Assembly (NCBI GenBank): GCA_002311385.1
Contig: DCAE01000051.1
Location: 39,160 to 79,505, forward strand
Reading direction: 5' to 3'
Source of the DNA: Dehalococcoidia bacterium UBA1141
GTDB taxonomy: Bacteria > Chloroflexota > Dehalococcoidia > Lucifugimonadales > UBA3495
DNA: 40,346 nt
In this document: one piece after another, positions 31,992 through 38,637 of the stretch
How the letters are laid out: every line of letters begins with the position of its first letter
Numbering within the stretch: the first letter of the stretch is position 1
Made by a program: the position numbers and the translations under genes
The notes under the pieces: model-generated
Told to the model about the DNA's origin: nothing
Database searches by the model: none
What the model saw: the letters and a program-made list of their open reading frames with translations, nothing else

Positions 31992-33179
31992 TTAGTCAAT
32001 TTGTTTAAGCCAATTGGTTAGGACTTCATCGTTGTGCTCGCCAAGTTTAGGAGCGGGGCGCCGGAGTCGCCATGGAGTGGCGGCCATGCGCACCGGGTAT
32101 CCGGGCAACTGGAATTGTTGCCCTTGTGGTCCTTCCATCTGCCACATGAACTCGCGGGCCTTAACGTGTTCAGAGTCCACCATATCTCCAACTGTGTATG
32201 CAGGGAAGCAAGGTATGCCTTGGGCTTGGGCCAGCCGGGTGATTTCGGCTCCGGAGAGGTTCATGGTCCACTCCATCAACAGAGGCTCCAGAGCGTCCCA
32301 ATTGCGGGCTCGTTCTTGGGCATTAGCGAAGATTTCAATCTCACCCCAATCAGGATTGCCGGTCAGGTCCATCAATGCCCGCCAGTGAGCGTCCATGACC
32401 GCCATAATCACCACGTAACCGTCCTTGCAGGGCAGGTAGGCGTTGGGCATGGCACCGAAGATGGTTGGCTCGCGCCTCTTGGCTTCGTGATGAGAGGCGT
32501 GGGCAAGCTCGAAGGGGAGCACCATGGATACTGCTTCCTGACGGCTCACGTCCACCTCTGAGCCTTGGCCGTTCAGGCTCCGGCTAAGGACTGCCACCAT
32601 GGTGGCGACTGCTCCTTGGACCCCAGCCAGGATGTCTCCTACATAAGTGTTGGCCCTCAAGGGAGGTTCTTTTTCCGGATCGTGAATCATGTCGGGAATC
32701 CCTGGCGTGGCGTGAGCCATGCCGCCAGCACTCACCGCTATCAGGTCGTCTCCGGTGTGGTCCCGTTTGGGACCGGTCAGCCCAAAGGGGGTTATGGCCG
32801 TGACTATAAGGCTAGGATTCAGGGCTTGGAGGTCATGCCTGCGCAGGCCAAGATTATCAATCTCGGCTGCGGTATTATCCAGCACTAGCACGTCGGCCTT
32901 GGCTGCCAGCTCCTTAAAAACCGCCATGTCCTTCCGGGTAGCCAGATCCAAGGTGATTCCTCTTTTATTGGCGTTCAGGTAAAGGTAGAGGCCGCTCCAG
33001 TTGGGGTCTTTCACGTCGCCAGGGAACGGCCCATTCTGTCGGGCGGAGTCACCCGTTGGCGGCTCGACTTTTACCACATCTGCGCCTGCGTCGGCCAGCA
33101 AGCGAGCGCAGTAAGCTCCGGGAACCATGTCCCCGTAATCCAGAATTTTCAAGTTGGTCAAAGCCGAGGGGCGGTTCAC
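31992..33179 (-). CDS. CaiB/BaiF family III CoA-transferase
   Basis: This second family III CoA-transferase has 395 residues. Its blocks are LKILDYGDMVPGAYCARLLADAGADVVKVE, PPTGDSARQNGPF, ITLDLATRKDMAVFKELA, LVLDNTAAEIDNLGL and RRPAPKLGEHNDEVL. The sequence is clearly distinct from its downstream neighbour, so the two are not a recent duplication. The start is GTG (33179) after GGAGAGGAACACCTGA. It lies after two MaoC genes in the same operon, so acyl-CoA activation and hydration likely belong to one pathway. Confidence 0.9.
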   Translation of the reverse strand: MNRPSALTNLKILDYGDMVPGAYCARLLADAGADVVKVEPPTGDSARQNGPFPGDVKDPNWSGLYLYLNANKRGITLDLATRKDMAVFKELAAKADVLVLDNTAAEIDNLGLRRHDLQALNPSLIVTAITPFGLTGPKRDHTGDDLIAVSAGGMAHATPGIPDMIHDPEKEPPLRANTYVGDILAGVQGAVATMVAVLSRSLNGQGSEVDVSRQEAVSMVLPFELAHASHHEAKRREPTIFGAMPNAYLPCKDGYVVIMAVMDAHWRALMDLTGNPDWGEIEIFANAQERARNWDALEPLLMEWTMNLSGAEITRLAQAQGIPCFPAYTVGDMVDSEHVKAREFMWQMEGPQGQQFQLPGYPVRMAATPWRLRRPAPKLGEHNDEVLTNWLKQID

Positions 33180-33198
33180 TCAGGTGTTCCTCTCCCGG

Positions 33199-33236
33199 TT
33201 TATTTACCGGATTTTCTTACCGGATTTTTTAACGGA
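33199..33236. repeat. Three 12-13 bp tandem units at a MaoC gene 3' end
   Basis: TTTATTTACCGGA, TTTTCTTACCGGA and TTTTTTAACGGA are in tandem. They encode the tail NPVRKSGK and the stop of the MaoC protein. Confidence 0.75.
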
Positions 33237-33658
33237 AAGCGAACCACGGCGCTGGCCGGATTGACCACCCGGTCGCCTTTTTGATTCTCCACCCACAAGT
33301 CGCACTCCACGAGGGCTTCACCGCCATCAATATCGGTACCAGTTACCACTCCGTGGAAGGTCAGAACGTCGCCGGGGTAGACCATGACCCGGTTGCGGAA
33401 GCCCAATTTCCGCAAAAACGCATCCGGCCCGGCCCAGTCTTGGACGTGTTGAGCCAGATATCCGCCCAGCATCTGACCATCGACAAAAGGGGCGTCGAAC
33501 CCTTGCTCACGCACATAGTCGGCGTCGTAATGAATCCGGATGAAATCCCAGGTTGCTGCGCCGTAGGCCATCATCCTAGCCAGATTTATATCTTTATGAA
33601 GGACCGGCAGTTCCTCGCCAATCTGCACATCTTCAAAATAGCGTGCTACCAACTGCAT
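33200..33658 (-). CDS. MaoC-like hydratase (hot-dog fold)
   Basis: This 152-residue single hot-dog domain protein starts QLVARYFEDVQIGEELPVL. The hydratase signature is changed: where most have D-x-N-x-x-H, it has WDFIRIHYDADY, keeping the histidine and aspartate. FVDGQMLGGYLAQ and DVLTFHGVVTG follow as in the family. Such proteins hydrate enoyl-CoAs or bind CoA thioesters. The last residues, NPVRKSGK, come from a tandem repeat. The ATG follows AGGAGCCAGATTAC. With the second MaoC gene it may form a two-chain dehydratase. Confidence 0.82.
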   Translation of the reverse strand: MQLVARYFEDVQIGEELPVLHKDINLARMMAYGAATWDFIRIHYDADYVREQGFDAPFVDGQMLGGYLAQHVQDWAGPDAFLRKLGFRNRVMVYPGDVLTFHGVVTGTDIDGGEALVECDLWVENQKGDRVVNPASAVVRFPLKNPVRKSGK

Positions 33659-33687
33659 GTAATCTGGCTCCTGTTTAGAACTTCTCG

Positions 33688-33732
33688 CCGGATTTGGAGA
33701 TCCAGGACTTGGAGATCCCGGATTTGGAGATC
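33688..33732. repeat. Three 15-bp tandem units between the MaoC genes
   Basis: CCGGATTTGGAGATC, CAGGACTTGGAGATC and CCGGATTTGGAGATC; units one and three are identical. They lie in the leader of the downstream MaoC gene. Confidence 0.9.
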
Positions 33733-33761
33733 AAGGCAATTAATAAGATTCATTCCAGATT

Positions 33762-33795
33762 CCTCTGCGCTCTCTGTGTCTCTGCGGTTAATAGA
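33762..33795. repeat. Second copy of the CTCTGCGG-family repeat
   Basis: CCTCTGCGCTCTCTGTGTCT followed by CTGCGGTTAATAGAG is a diverged relative of 2499-2526. It fills the gap before the MaoC gene at 33813. Confidence 0.6.
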
Positions 33796-33812
33796 GTTTC
33801 TAGCCTAAGCTT

Positions 33813-34319
33813 CTACAGCCGGTAAAACATGGTCTCAATGTTCTTAGCCAGGAGTTCGTTACGTTGATTGTAAAAGGAGACCTCGATTTCTTGGAAAGCC
33901 AGATGGCCCGAGCGCCCCGTTTTTTCGTAGACGTCCTTCACCTTCCACCGGGCAGTGACCACGTCATCGGGGTGAATCGGTTGAAAGAACTCATAGTCGT
34001 TTCCCGCTCTCAGTCCCTGCAGTTCCCTAGTCTCGCCTCGGCCAATCAGGTCTCCTCTCTCGTCTATATCGCTGTCTATGTACTGCCACGTATCGCAGAT
34101 TAACGTAGGGGGCGCCATGACTTCTCGCAAACCGTGGCTGCGAGCGAATTCGGGGTCGCTGTAGAGCGGGTTGAAATCCCCGATGGCCAAGGCGTACTGG
34201 CGAAAGGAGGAGCGGCCCATTTCGTCGGGCGCTTGGAAGACCACTTCCCGGCCAACTGTGGCCTTTAACTGGGTCAGCAGGTCGCTGGGCGCTGAATCCT
34301 TTGATTCCGGTCCGGCCAT
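33813..34319 (-). CDS. MaoC-like dehydratase N-terminal (FAS1-like) domain protein
   Basis: This 168-residue hot-dog protein has the family's N-terminal dehydratase layout: VGREVVFQAPDEMGRSSFRQYALAIGDFNPLYSDPEFARSHGL, APPTLICDTW and GNDYEFFQPIHPDDVVTARWKV. The hydratase motif has NPLYSD, where a tyrosine takes the usual catalytic histidine's place. Such variants often pair with a second MaoC protein that carries the catalysis, and a MaoC gene follows here, so a heteromeric dehydratase is likely. The ATG follows GGGGGGAAC. Confidence 0.82.
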   Translation of the reverse strand: MAGPESKDSAPSDLLTQLKATVGREVVFQAPDEMGRSSFRQYALAIGDFNPLYSDPEFARSHGLREVMAPPTLICDTWQYIDSDIDERGDLIGRGETRELQGLRAGNDYEFFQPIHPDDVVTARWKVKDVYEKTGRSGHLAFQEIEVSFYNQRNELLAKNIETMFYRL

Positions 34320-34355
34320 GTTCCCCCCGATTTGGTTCGTAATAAGGTTGGCAGC

Positions 34356-35162
34356 CTACTTACCCGTAAACTCCGGTTTCCGCTTCTCAAGAAAGGCGCT
34401 CAGGGCTTCGCGGTGGTCCTGGCTGGTGAGGGTCAGCACCTCTACTTGAGCGGCCTCCTCCAAGTGGTCATCCAGGGTCTGGGTCAGTCCCCGGTACATC
34501 ATTCCTTTAACCAGTCGATTTGGGATGGGCGGTTTCTCGGCTATCCGTGTGGCCATCGCCATGGTCTCTTCTTCCAGACTTTCAAAGGGCACCAGTTTGT
34601 TCAGAACACCCAGCCGGTCTGCTTCAGCGGCTTCCAGCCAGTCGCCGGTATATAGAAATTCCAAAGCCTTGTTGATGCCCATGGCCCGGTTGTAGAGCCA
34701 AGTGGCGCCAGTGTTGGAAACCAGACCCATCTGCAAGAAGGCGTTCATGAACCTTGAGTGCTCACAGCCGATGCGTATGTCACAGGCCAGCACCCAGTCA
34801 AACCCATCACCGATGGCCAGACCGTTTACCATGGCGATTGTCGGCTTTTCCATGTTATGGAGCTTGGAAGTGACGCCTTGGGGGCCGCTGCGGATGAACT
34901 GCCAGGTCTGATAGGGTTCTTGGTGGCCCAACAATCGGTCACCGCCTTGGCGTTCGTCCTTGATATCGGCGGAGGCGCAGAAGGCCCGGCCCGCTCCAGT
35001 CAAGATCAAAACCCGGATATCAGAATCCTCGGCCACGTTCGTTAAAGCCTGGTTCAATTCCCCAAACATCTGCTCGTTCAAAGCGTTCAATCGCTCCGGT
35101 CGATTCAAGGTCAACCTGGCGACGTGGTCTGCCTTTTCCAGCAGTATGGTTTCGAATTCCAT
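34356..35162 (-). CDS. Enoyl-CoA hydratase/isomerase family protein
   Basis: This 268-residue crotonase-fold enzyme has the N-terminal pattern HVARLTLNRPERLNALNEQM, oxyanion segment GAGRAFCASADIKDE, and CDIRIGCEHSRFMNAFLQMGLVSNTGATW. In typical hydratases the segment FxxPExxLGL carries one catalytic glutamate; here AFLQMGLVSNTG lacks it, as in isomerase-type members such as PaaG. Isomerase or related chemistry is therefore more likely than simple hydration. The start ATG follows GAGGGAACC. It is the first gene of the CoA operon. Confidence 0.9.
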   Translation of the reverse strand: MEFETILLEKADHVARLTLNRPERLNALNEQMFGELNQALTNVAEDSDIRVLILTGAGRAFCASADIKDERQGGDRLLGHQEPYQTWQFIRSGPQGVTSKLHNMEKPTIAMVNGLAIGDGFDWVLACDIRIGCEHSRFMNAFLQMGLVSNTGATWLYNRAMGINKALEFLYTGDWLEAAEADRLGVLNKLVPFESLEEETMAMATRIAEKPPIPNRLVKGMMYRGLTQTLDDHLEEAAQVEVLTLTSQDHREALSAFLEKRKPEFTGK

Positions 35163-35183
35163 ATATCGGTTCCCTCATCATTT

Positions 35184-35207
35184 ATAGCGGCGGGCATAGC
35201 GGCGGGC
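35184..35207. repeat. Two 12-bp tandem units near the enoyl-CoA hydratase start
   Basis: ATAGCGGCGGGC occurs twice exactly in tandem, about 20 bases upstream of the enoyl-CoA hydratase start on the minus strand. Confidence 0.85.
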
Positions 35208-35349
35208 CGCCGATTCGTTGCTTACCGATTCGCAGGTTGATTGTCGGGAGCAAGGATGCGGCTGTCAAGGTCAAATGGTCTGTCAAAATGTCTATTGTAT
35301 GGCTGATAGGTTGGCATTTTGGTTGGCCCTTGCATCGCCGAGACGAATA

Positions 35350-35378
35350 TTGACTAACAGGAGGGGCCCAGTCATACT
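35350..35378 (+). promoter_or_regulatory. Promoter for the LLM oxidoreductase at 35571
   Basis: TTGACT (35350-35355), a 17-base spacer and CATACT (35373-35378) make a fair sigma-70 promoter. A 190-base leader follows, which is long for this genome. Confidence 0.5.
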
Positions 35379-35402
35379 TTGTCGCACTCGGGGTGGGTCA
35401 AT

Positions 35403-35466
35403 CTTAACTGGGGCAGTTAAGACATTGTTATTCAAAACCTTGTCAGTGTCCTGATGGACTCAGGAC
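35403..35466 (+). other. Two hairpins in the LLM gene leader
   Basis: CTTAACTG (35403-35410), loop GGG, CAGTTAAG (35414-35421) is a perfect 8-bp hairpin. GTCCTGA (35448-35454), loop TGGAC, TCAGGAC (35460-35466) is a perfect 7-bp hairpin. They may be an operator, an attenuator or a cis-acting RNA; I cannot match them to a known riboswitch. Confidence 0.6.
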
Positions 35467-35570
35467 TCGCCTATACACCAGATGAACGGGTAATCGTTCT
35501 TTGAATTTCGCTGTTTTTCCAAGGACCGGTGATAGGGTCGGCAGTTAGCTTAACAACCAGGAGGCCCAGC

Positions 35571-36776
35571 ATGGTTAAAGAGGTCTATTTCTTCACGGAG
35601 ATGGGGTACACGGCCTATCCTCAGGATGAGGCCAAGAAAGCTGGCTACAACAACCTGATGTTCCCCAATGAGCATTTTAACCCGGAGAAAGCGCAAGAGC
35701 TTTACAGCATGTACTTCGAGGAGCTTCAGTATTGCACCGAGGTTGGCTTCGACGGTGTGATGATTAACGAACATCACAACAACCCGCTGTGCATGATGCC
35801 CTCGGTGAACGTCATCGGCTCAGTGTTGGCCCGCACCACCAAGAAGGGCAAGATTGTCTTCTTGGGAAACGTGCTGCCCATCCACGAAAACCCCCTGCGG
35901 GTGGCCGAAGAAATCGCCATGATTGATATCCTCTCCGGGGGCCGGGTGGTCTGCGGTTTCGTGCGGGGAATTGGCCAAGAAAGCATAGCCACCAACACAA
36001 ATCCAATATACAATCGCGAGCGCTTTGACGAGGCGCACAACGTGATCATCAAGGCTTGGACCACTCCCGGTCCGTTCCGCTGGGAGGGCAAGCACTATCA
36101 GTACCGCGTGGTGAACCCGTGGGTGATGCCGCTGCAAAAGCCCCACCCCCCCATCTGGATTCCCGGTGTGGCCAGTCCCGAGTCGGTGATTTGGGCCGCA
36201 AAGCACAAGTACCCTTACGTGGCCTTGGCTCCGCCCATCAGTCTGATGGAGGGAATTTTCGAATTGTACAATGACACCGCCGCCAAGGACGGTTGGACGC
36301 CAACGTCGGACCACCGGGGTTATGCTATCCGGGTAAACGTGGCTGACACCGACGAGAAGGCATACGAGGAAGGGAAGAACTTCTACTGGCAATTGGGTAC
36401 TTCGTTCGGGGTTACGCCTCCCCACTGGCAAGCGCCTCCAGGGTATATCACCAAGGCTGCGGCATCGGGAGCCAGGGAGCAAGCTCGGACGGTGGCCGGA
36501 ACAATCACGCCCGGCGGTCCCAGCCTTCCCTACGACGAAGCGCAAGCAACATATCAAATCATAACCGGTAGTCCCAAGACGGTAATCGAGAAACTCAAGA
36601 ACGTGATTGATTTGATTGATCCCGGCTACGTGGTTCTCTGGGGCCGTGAAGGGCCCATGAGCCACGACGTGGCCATGCGCAGCATAGACTTGATGGCACA
36701 GGAAGTCATACCGGCAATCAAAGAGTATCAAGCCGACCGAGAAAAAGGGAAAGCGGCGGCATTGGTTAAGGCTTAG
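35571..36776 (+). CDS. LLM-class flavin-dependent oxidoreductase
   Basis: This 401-residue luciferase-like monooxygenase has EVYFFTEMGYTAYPQ at the start, GFDGVMINEHHNNPLCMMPSVNV (about residues 61-83), LSGGRVVCGFVRGIGQES (about 122-139), PHPPIWIPGV near residue 200 and ITGSPKTVIEKL in the C-terminal part. The EHH-type active site is typical of FMN monooxygenases working with a reductase partner. Substrate is unknown. I chose ATG 35571 because AGGAGG lies six bases before it; the frame's earlier start at 35529 is unsupported. It is not closely related to the 61-1092 gene, so two different LLM subfamilies are present. Confidence 0.9.
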   Translation: MVKEVYFFTEMGYTAYPQDEAKKAGYNNLMFPNEHFNPEKAQELYSMYFEELQYCTEVGFDGVMINEHHNNPLCMMPSVNVIGSVLARTTKKGKIVFLGNVLPIHENPLRVAEEIAMIDILSGGRVVCGFVRGIGQESIATNTNPIYNRERFDEAHNVIIKAWTTPGPFRWEGKHYQYRVVNPWVMPLQKPHPPIWIPGVASPESVIWAAKHKYPYVALAPPISLMEGIFELYNDTAAKDGWTPTSDHRGYAIRVNVADTDEKAYEEGKNFYWQLGTSFGVTPPHWQAPPGYITKAAASGAREQARTVAGTITPGGPSLPYDEAQATYQIITGSPKTVIEKLKNVIDLIDPGYVVLWGREGPMSHDVAMRSIDLMAQEVIPAIKEYQADREKGKAAALVKA

Positions 36777-36844
36777 GCGTCATAATGGCTTGAACTGCCC
36801 ATGACGGCCTTGAGCGGGACCTTTACTTGGCGACGATGGTGAAC

Positions 36845-36892
36845 GAAATCCCCCTCGGTCCCTCTTTACAACGGGGGATGCAGGGGGATTTT
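36845..36892. repeat. Long copy of the dispersed CCCCCTTT-family palindrome
   Basis: GAAATCCCCCTCGGTCCCTC, TTTACAACGGGGG, then GCAGGGGGATTTTC. The first half is nearly identical to 20824-20840, and the right half holds the mirror GGGGGATTTT, so this copy is the most complete one. It lies between the LLM gene and the MBL gene. Confidence 0.85.
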
Positions 36893-36941
36893 CACGTACC
36901 AGCGCCTGCCAACGCAAGAACTGGCAATGAGCAAACAGTTT

Positions 36942-37808
36942 CTACTGGCGTGGCGGCAGGGGGAGTGACGGCGGTTGCGGGGCGGGCCAGGCGCCGGTCA
37001 GGTAGTCGTAGAGATTTCCGGCGCACATCCGCATGACCATGGGGGCCATGCCGTCCTGACCCACGTCCATGGGGTATCTGTCGGTCATTTTAGTCAGGTT
37101 GGTCACCGCATCGTCCCTGGTCATGCCTTGGTCGATGGCGCCCTTGACGTAATCCCGCCACTCCAAGATGAAAGAGCCCTGCTCGTCCAAGTAGGTCTTG
37201 TCGGTCATCGGACCGTGGCCCGGCACGAAGATTTCCTCGTCCAGCTTTCGCAAAGATTCCAATGCCAGCAGCCACAGGTCCGGGTTGGCCTCGTGGAGCC
37301 AGGTCTGGACCTTGCAGAATATGTTGTCGCTGGTGAAGACCACTCCTTCCTCTTTGATTGAAACAGACGCCTGGGATGCTGTGTGGCCCGGCATGTGAAT
37401 CATCTGGAAGGTGTGATTGCCGACGTGGAGGGTCATGCCGTTCTTGAAGGTGATGATGGGGGCATTGGCTGTGTAGCCTTCCAGCAGTTTAGGCTCTTCC
37501 TGTCCGAAAGCTCCAACGCGCATCACGTGCTCTTCCATGTTGGTGTTGAGGATGCGCTCCCTCACACCCTCGTGGGCGACGACCGGGGCGTCGAAGAATG
37601 CGTTGCCGGTCCAATGGTCGCCGTGGGGCTCGGTGTTAATGATGTAGCGAAGTTCGCCCCGTTTCTCCAACTCTGCTTTGAGCTTCAGGGCGTCGCTGGG
37701 TTTGTGAGGACTGTCAATCATCACGATGCCGTCGGAAGTTGTGACGAAGCCGTGATTGCAACCTCGAATTTGGTTTTCCACAAACACGTTGGCTGTAATT
37801 TGTTCCAC
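36942..37808 (-). CDS. MBL-fold metallo-hydrolase
   Basis: This 288-residue metallo-beta-lactamase-fold protein has INTEPHGDHWTGN (59-70), where the first histidine of HxHxDH is a glutamate (E60) but H62, D64 and H65 remain. HMPGHTASQ, TSDNIFCKVQTW and VPGHGPMTD supply the other metal ligands. Family members hydrolyse lactones, thioesters or esters. The start is GTG at 37808 with GGGAGG six bases upstream. It is divergent from the selenoprotein gene and shares a 240-base regulatory gap with a perfect palindrome. Confidence 0.88.
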   Translation of the reverse strand: MEQITANVFVENQIRGCNHGFVTTSDGIVMIDSPHKPSDALKLKAELEKRGELRYIINTEPHGDHWTGNAFFDAPVVAHEGVRERILNTNMEEHVMRVGAFGQEEPKLLEGYTANAPIITFKNGMTLHVGNHTFQMIHMPGHTASQASVSIKEEGVVFTSDNIFCKVQTWLHEANPDLWLLALESLRKLDEEIFVPGHGPMTDKTYLDEQGSFILEWRDYVKGAIDQGMTRDDAVTNLTKMTDRYPMDVGQDGMAPMVMRMCAGNLYDYLTGAWPAPQPPSLPLPPRQ

Positions 37809-37878
37809 GGTGTGCCTCCCAATTTAGTCGGAAGATGTGCGATCGATTTGTGGGAGCTTAACCCTGGCGAGAGTTCAT

Positions 37879-37895
37879 AGTCAACGTTGTTGACT
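37879..37895. promoter_or_regulatory. Perfect palindrome AGTCAAC-GTT-GTTGACT
   Basis: Seven-base inverted arms flank a 3-base centre in the gap between the MBL and selenoprotein genes. Both arms contain TTGACT, so it coincides with a -35-like hexamer on either strand. This is a probable operator for the divergent pair. Confidence 0.5.
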
Positions 37896-37925
37896 TCATC
37901 CGATCTATTTAAGTAATAATCTGAC

Positions 37926-37953
37926 TTGGTACGGCACCGGAGAATGGTATCAT
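37926..37953 (+). promoter_or_regulatory. Promoter for the selenoprotein gene
   Basis: TTGGTA (37926-37931), a 16-base spacer and TATCAT (37948-37953) lie about 95 bases before the start codon of the 38054 gene. Confidence 0.5.
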
Positions 37954-38053
37954 TGCGGCGCAAGAGCGGGGCCGGGGCTCGTGATTCTGGAACCTAATTC
38001 GGCGCCGGCAGCATCGTATCTTAGAAGTCCAATTTCACTATAGGGGGATGACC

Positions 38054-38569
38054 ATGGGCGAAATGCTTCAGCAAGGAGCGAGAATGCCGTCTATGACGTT
38101 TAAGACCGTCGACGGCGGGACAGTCACCCTTCCCGATGATATAACGACCCGATACGCGGCGGTTTTGTTTTACCGTGGCCACTGGTGACCCTTCTGCAAT
38201 CGGCAGTTAGCCGAATGGGAAGCCACAAAGGCTGAATTGGCGGAGATTGACGCCAGCATCTATGCCATTAGCGTAGATACTCTGGACCTGGCCAAGGAAG
38301 TTGTGGAGAACAACAACCTTACGTTCACCATGGCCTACGGCGCCACGAAAGAGCACGCGGATGCAGTAGGCGGCTGGTGGGCGTCGGACGCCAATCATGG
38401 CGAATACAACCAACCAATTGAGTTCATATTGGGCCGCGGCGGTGTGGTACTGGGGTCCATCTACGCTTCTGGACCAGTGGGCCGCATGGGCGCCGACGAG
38501 GCCGTGCGGTTGATCAACTTCCGCGAGCGCGCCCGTCTAGCACAAGAGGAAAAAGACAAGCAGGCCTAA
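38054..38569 (+). CDS. Peroxiredoxin-like selenoprotein with UxxC active site (in-frame TGA = Sec)
   Basis: The frame from ATG 38054 (GGGGG at 6-7 bases before it) is open to TAA at 38569 except for one TGA at 38186-38188. It reads MGEMLQQGARMPSMTFKTVD, then FYRGHW-[TGA]-PFCNRQLAEWEA. In thioredoxin-fold AhpC/TSA-like proteins the motif is FYRGxWCPFC, so the TGA stands exactly at the peroxidatic cysteine (U45), with C48 as resolving partner. Protein sequence continues at full quality for 126 residues after TGA: DASIYAISVDTLDLAKEV, YNQPIEFILGRGG, RARLAQEEKDK. A SECIS-like hairpin follows the TGA. It probably reduces peroxides or disulfides in the cytoplasm. Standard gene callers would start at TTG 38237. 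Alternative: a nonsense mutation. Confidence 0.87.
38191..38222 (+). promoter_or_regulatory. Bacterial SECIS-like hairpin after the TGA codon
   Basis: CTTC pairs with GAAG at the base, CA with TG in the middle, and TCGGC (38200-38204) with GCCGA (38210-38214) at the top, enclosing the apical loop AGTTA. The loop begins 17 bases after the TGA and has G at its second position, as described for bacterial SECIS elements (loop 16-37 bases downstream, G among the first two bases). It lies within the coding sequence, as bacterial SECIS elements do. Confidence 0.75.
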
Positions 38570-38613
38570 TCGTAGACCCAGAGGATGGTTAGCTCCCCTC
38601 CCGGCGGCCCGAG

Positions 38614-38619
38614 TATAAT
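38614..38619 (+). promoter_or_regulatory. Putative -10 element for the 38638 gene
   Basis: A perfect TATAAT in the context CGAGTATAATGG lies 19-24 bases before the start codon. A poor TTAGCT at 38589 with a 19-base spacer is the only -35 candidate. Confidence 0.45.
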
Positions 38620-38637
38620 GGCTGCCTGGAGGTGATT

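Larger units (their letters stand above)
35163..35570. other. Gene-free divergent region with LLM promoter and leader
   Basis: About 408 bases between the divergent CoA operon and the LLM gene. It contains a 12-bp direct repeat (35184-35207), the LLM promoter (35350-35378) and a structured leader (35403-35466). No coding gene is seen; the open frames lack ribosome sites. Confidence 0.6.

Noticed and set aside
35218..35454. A 78-residue plus-strand frame in the LLM upstream region
   Set aside because: No start signal or recognisable protein; it overlaps the promoter and the hairpins.
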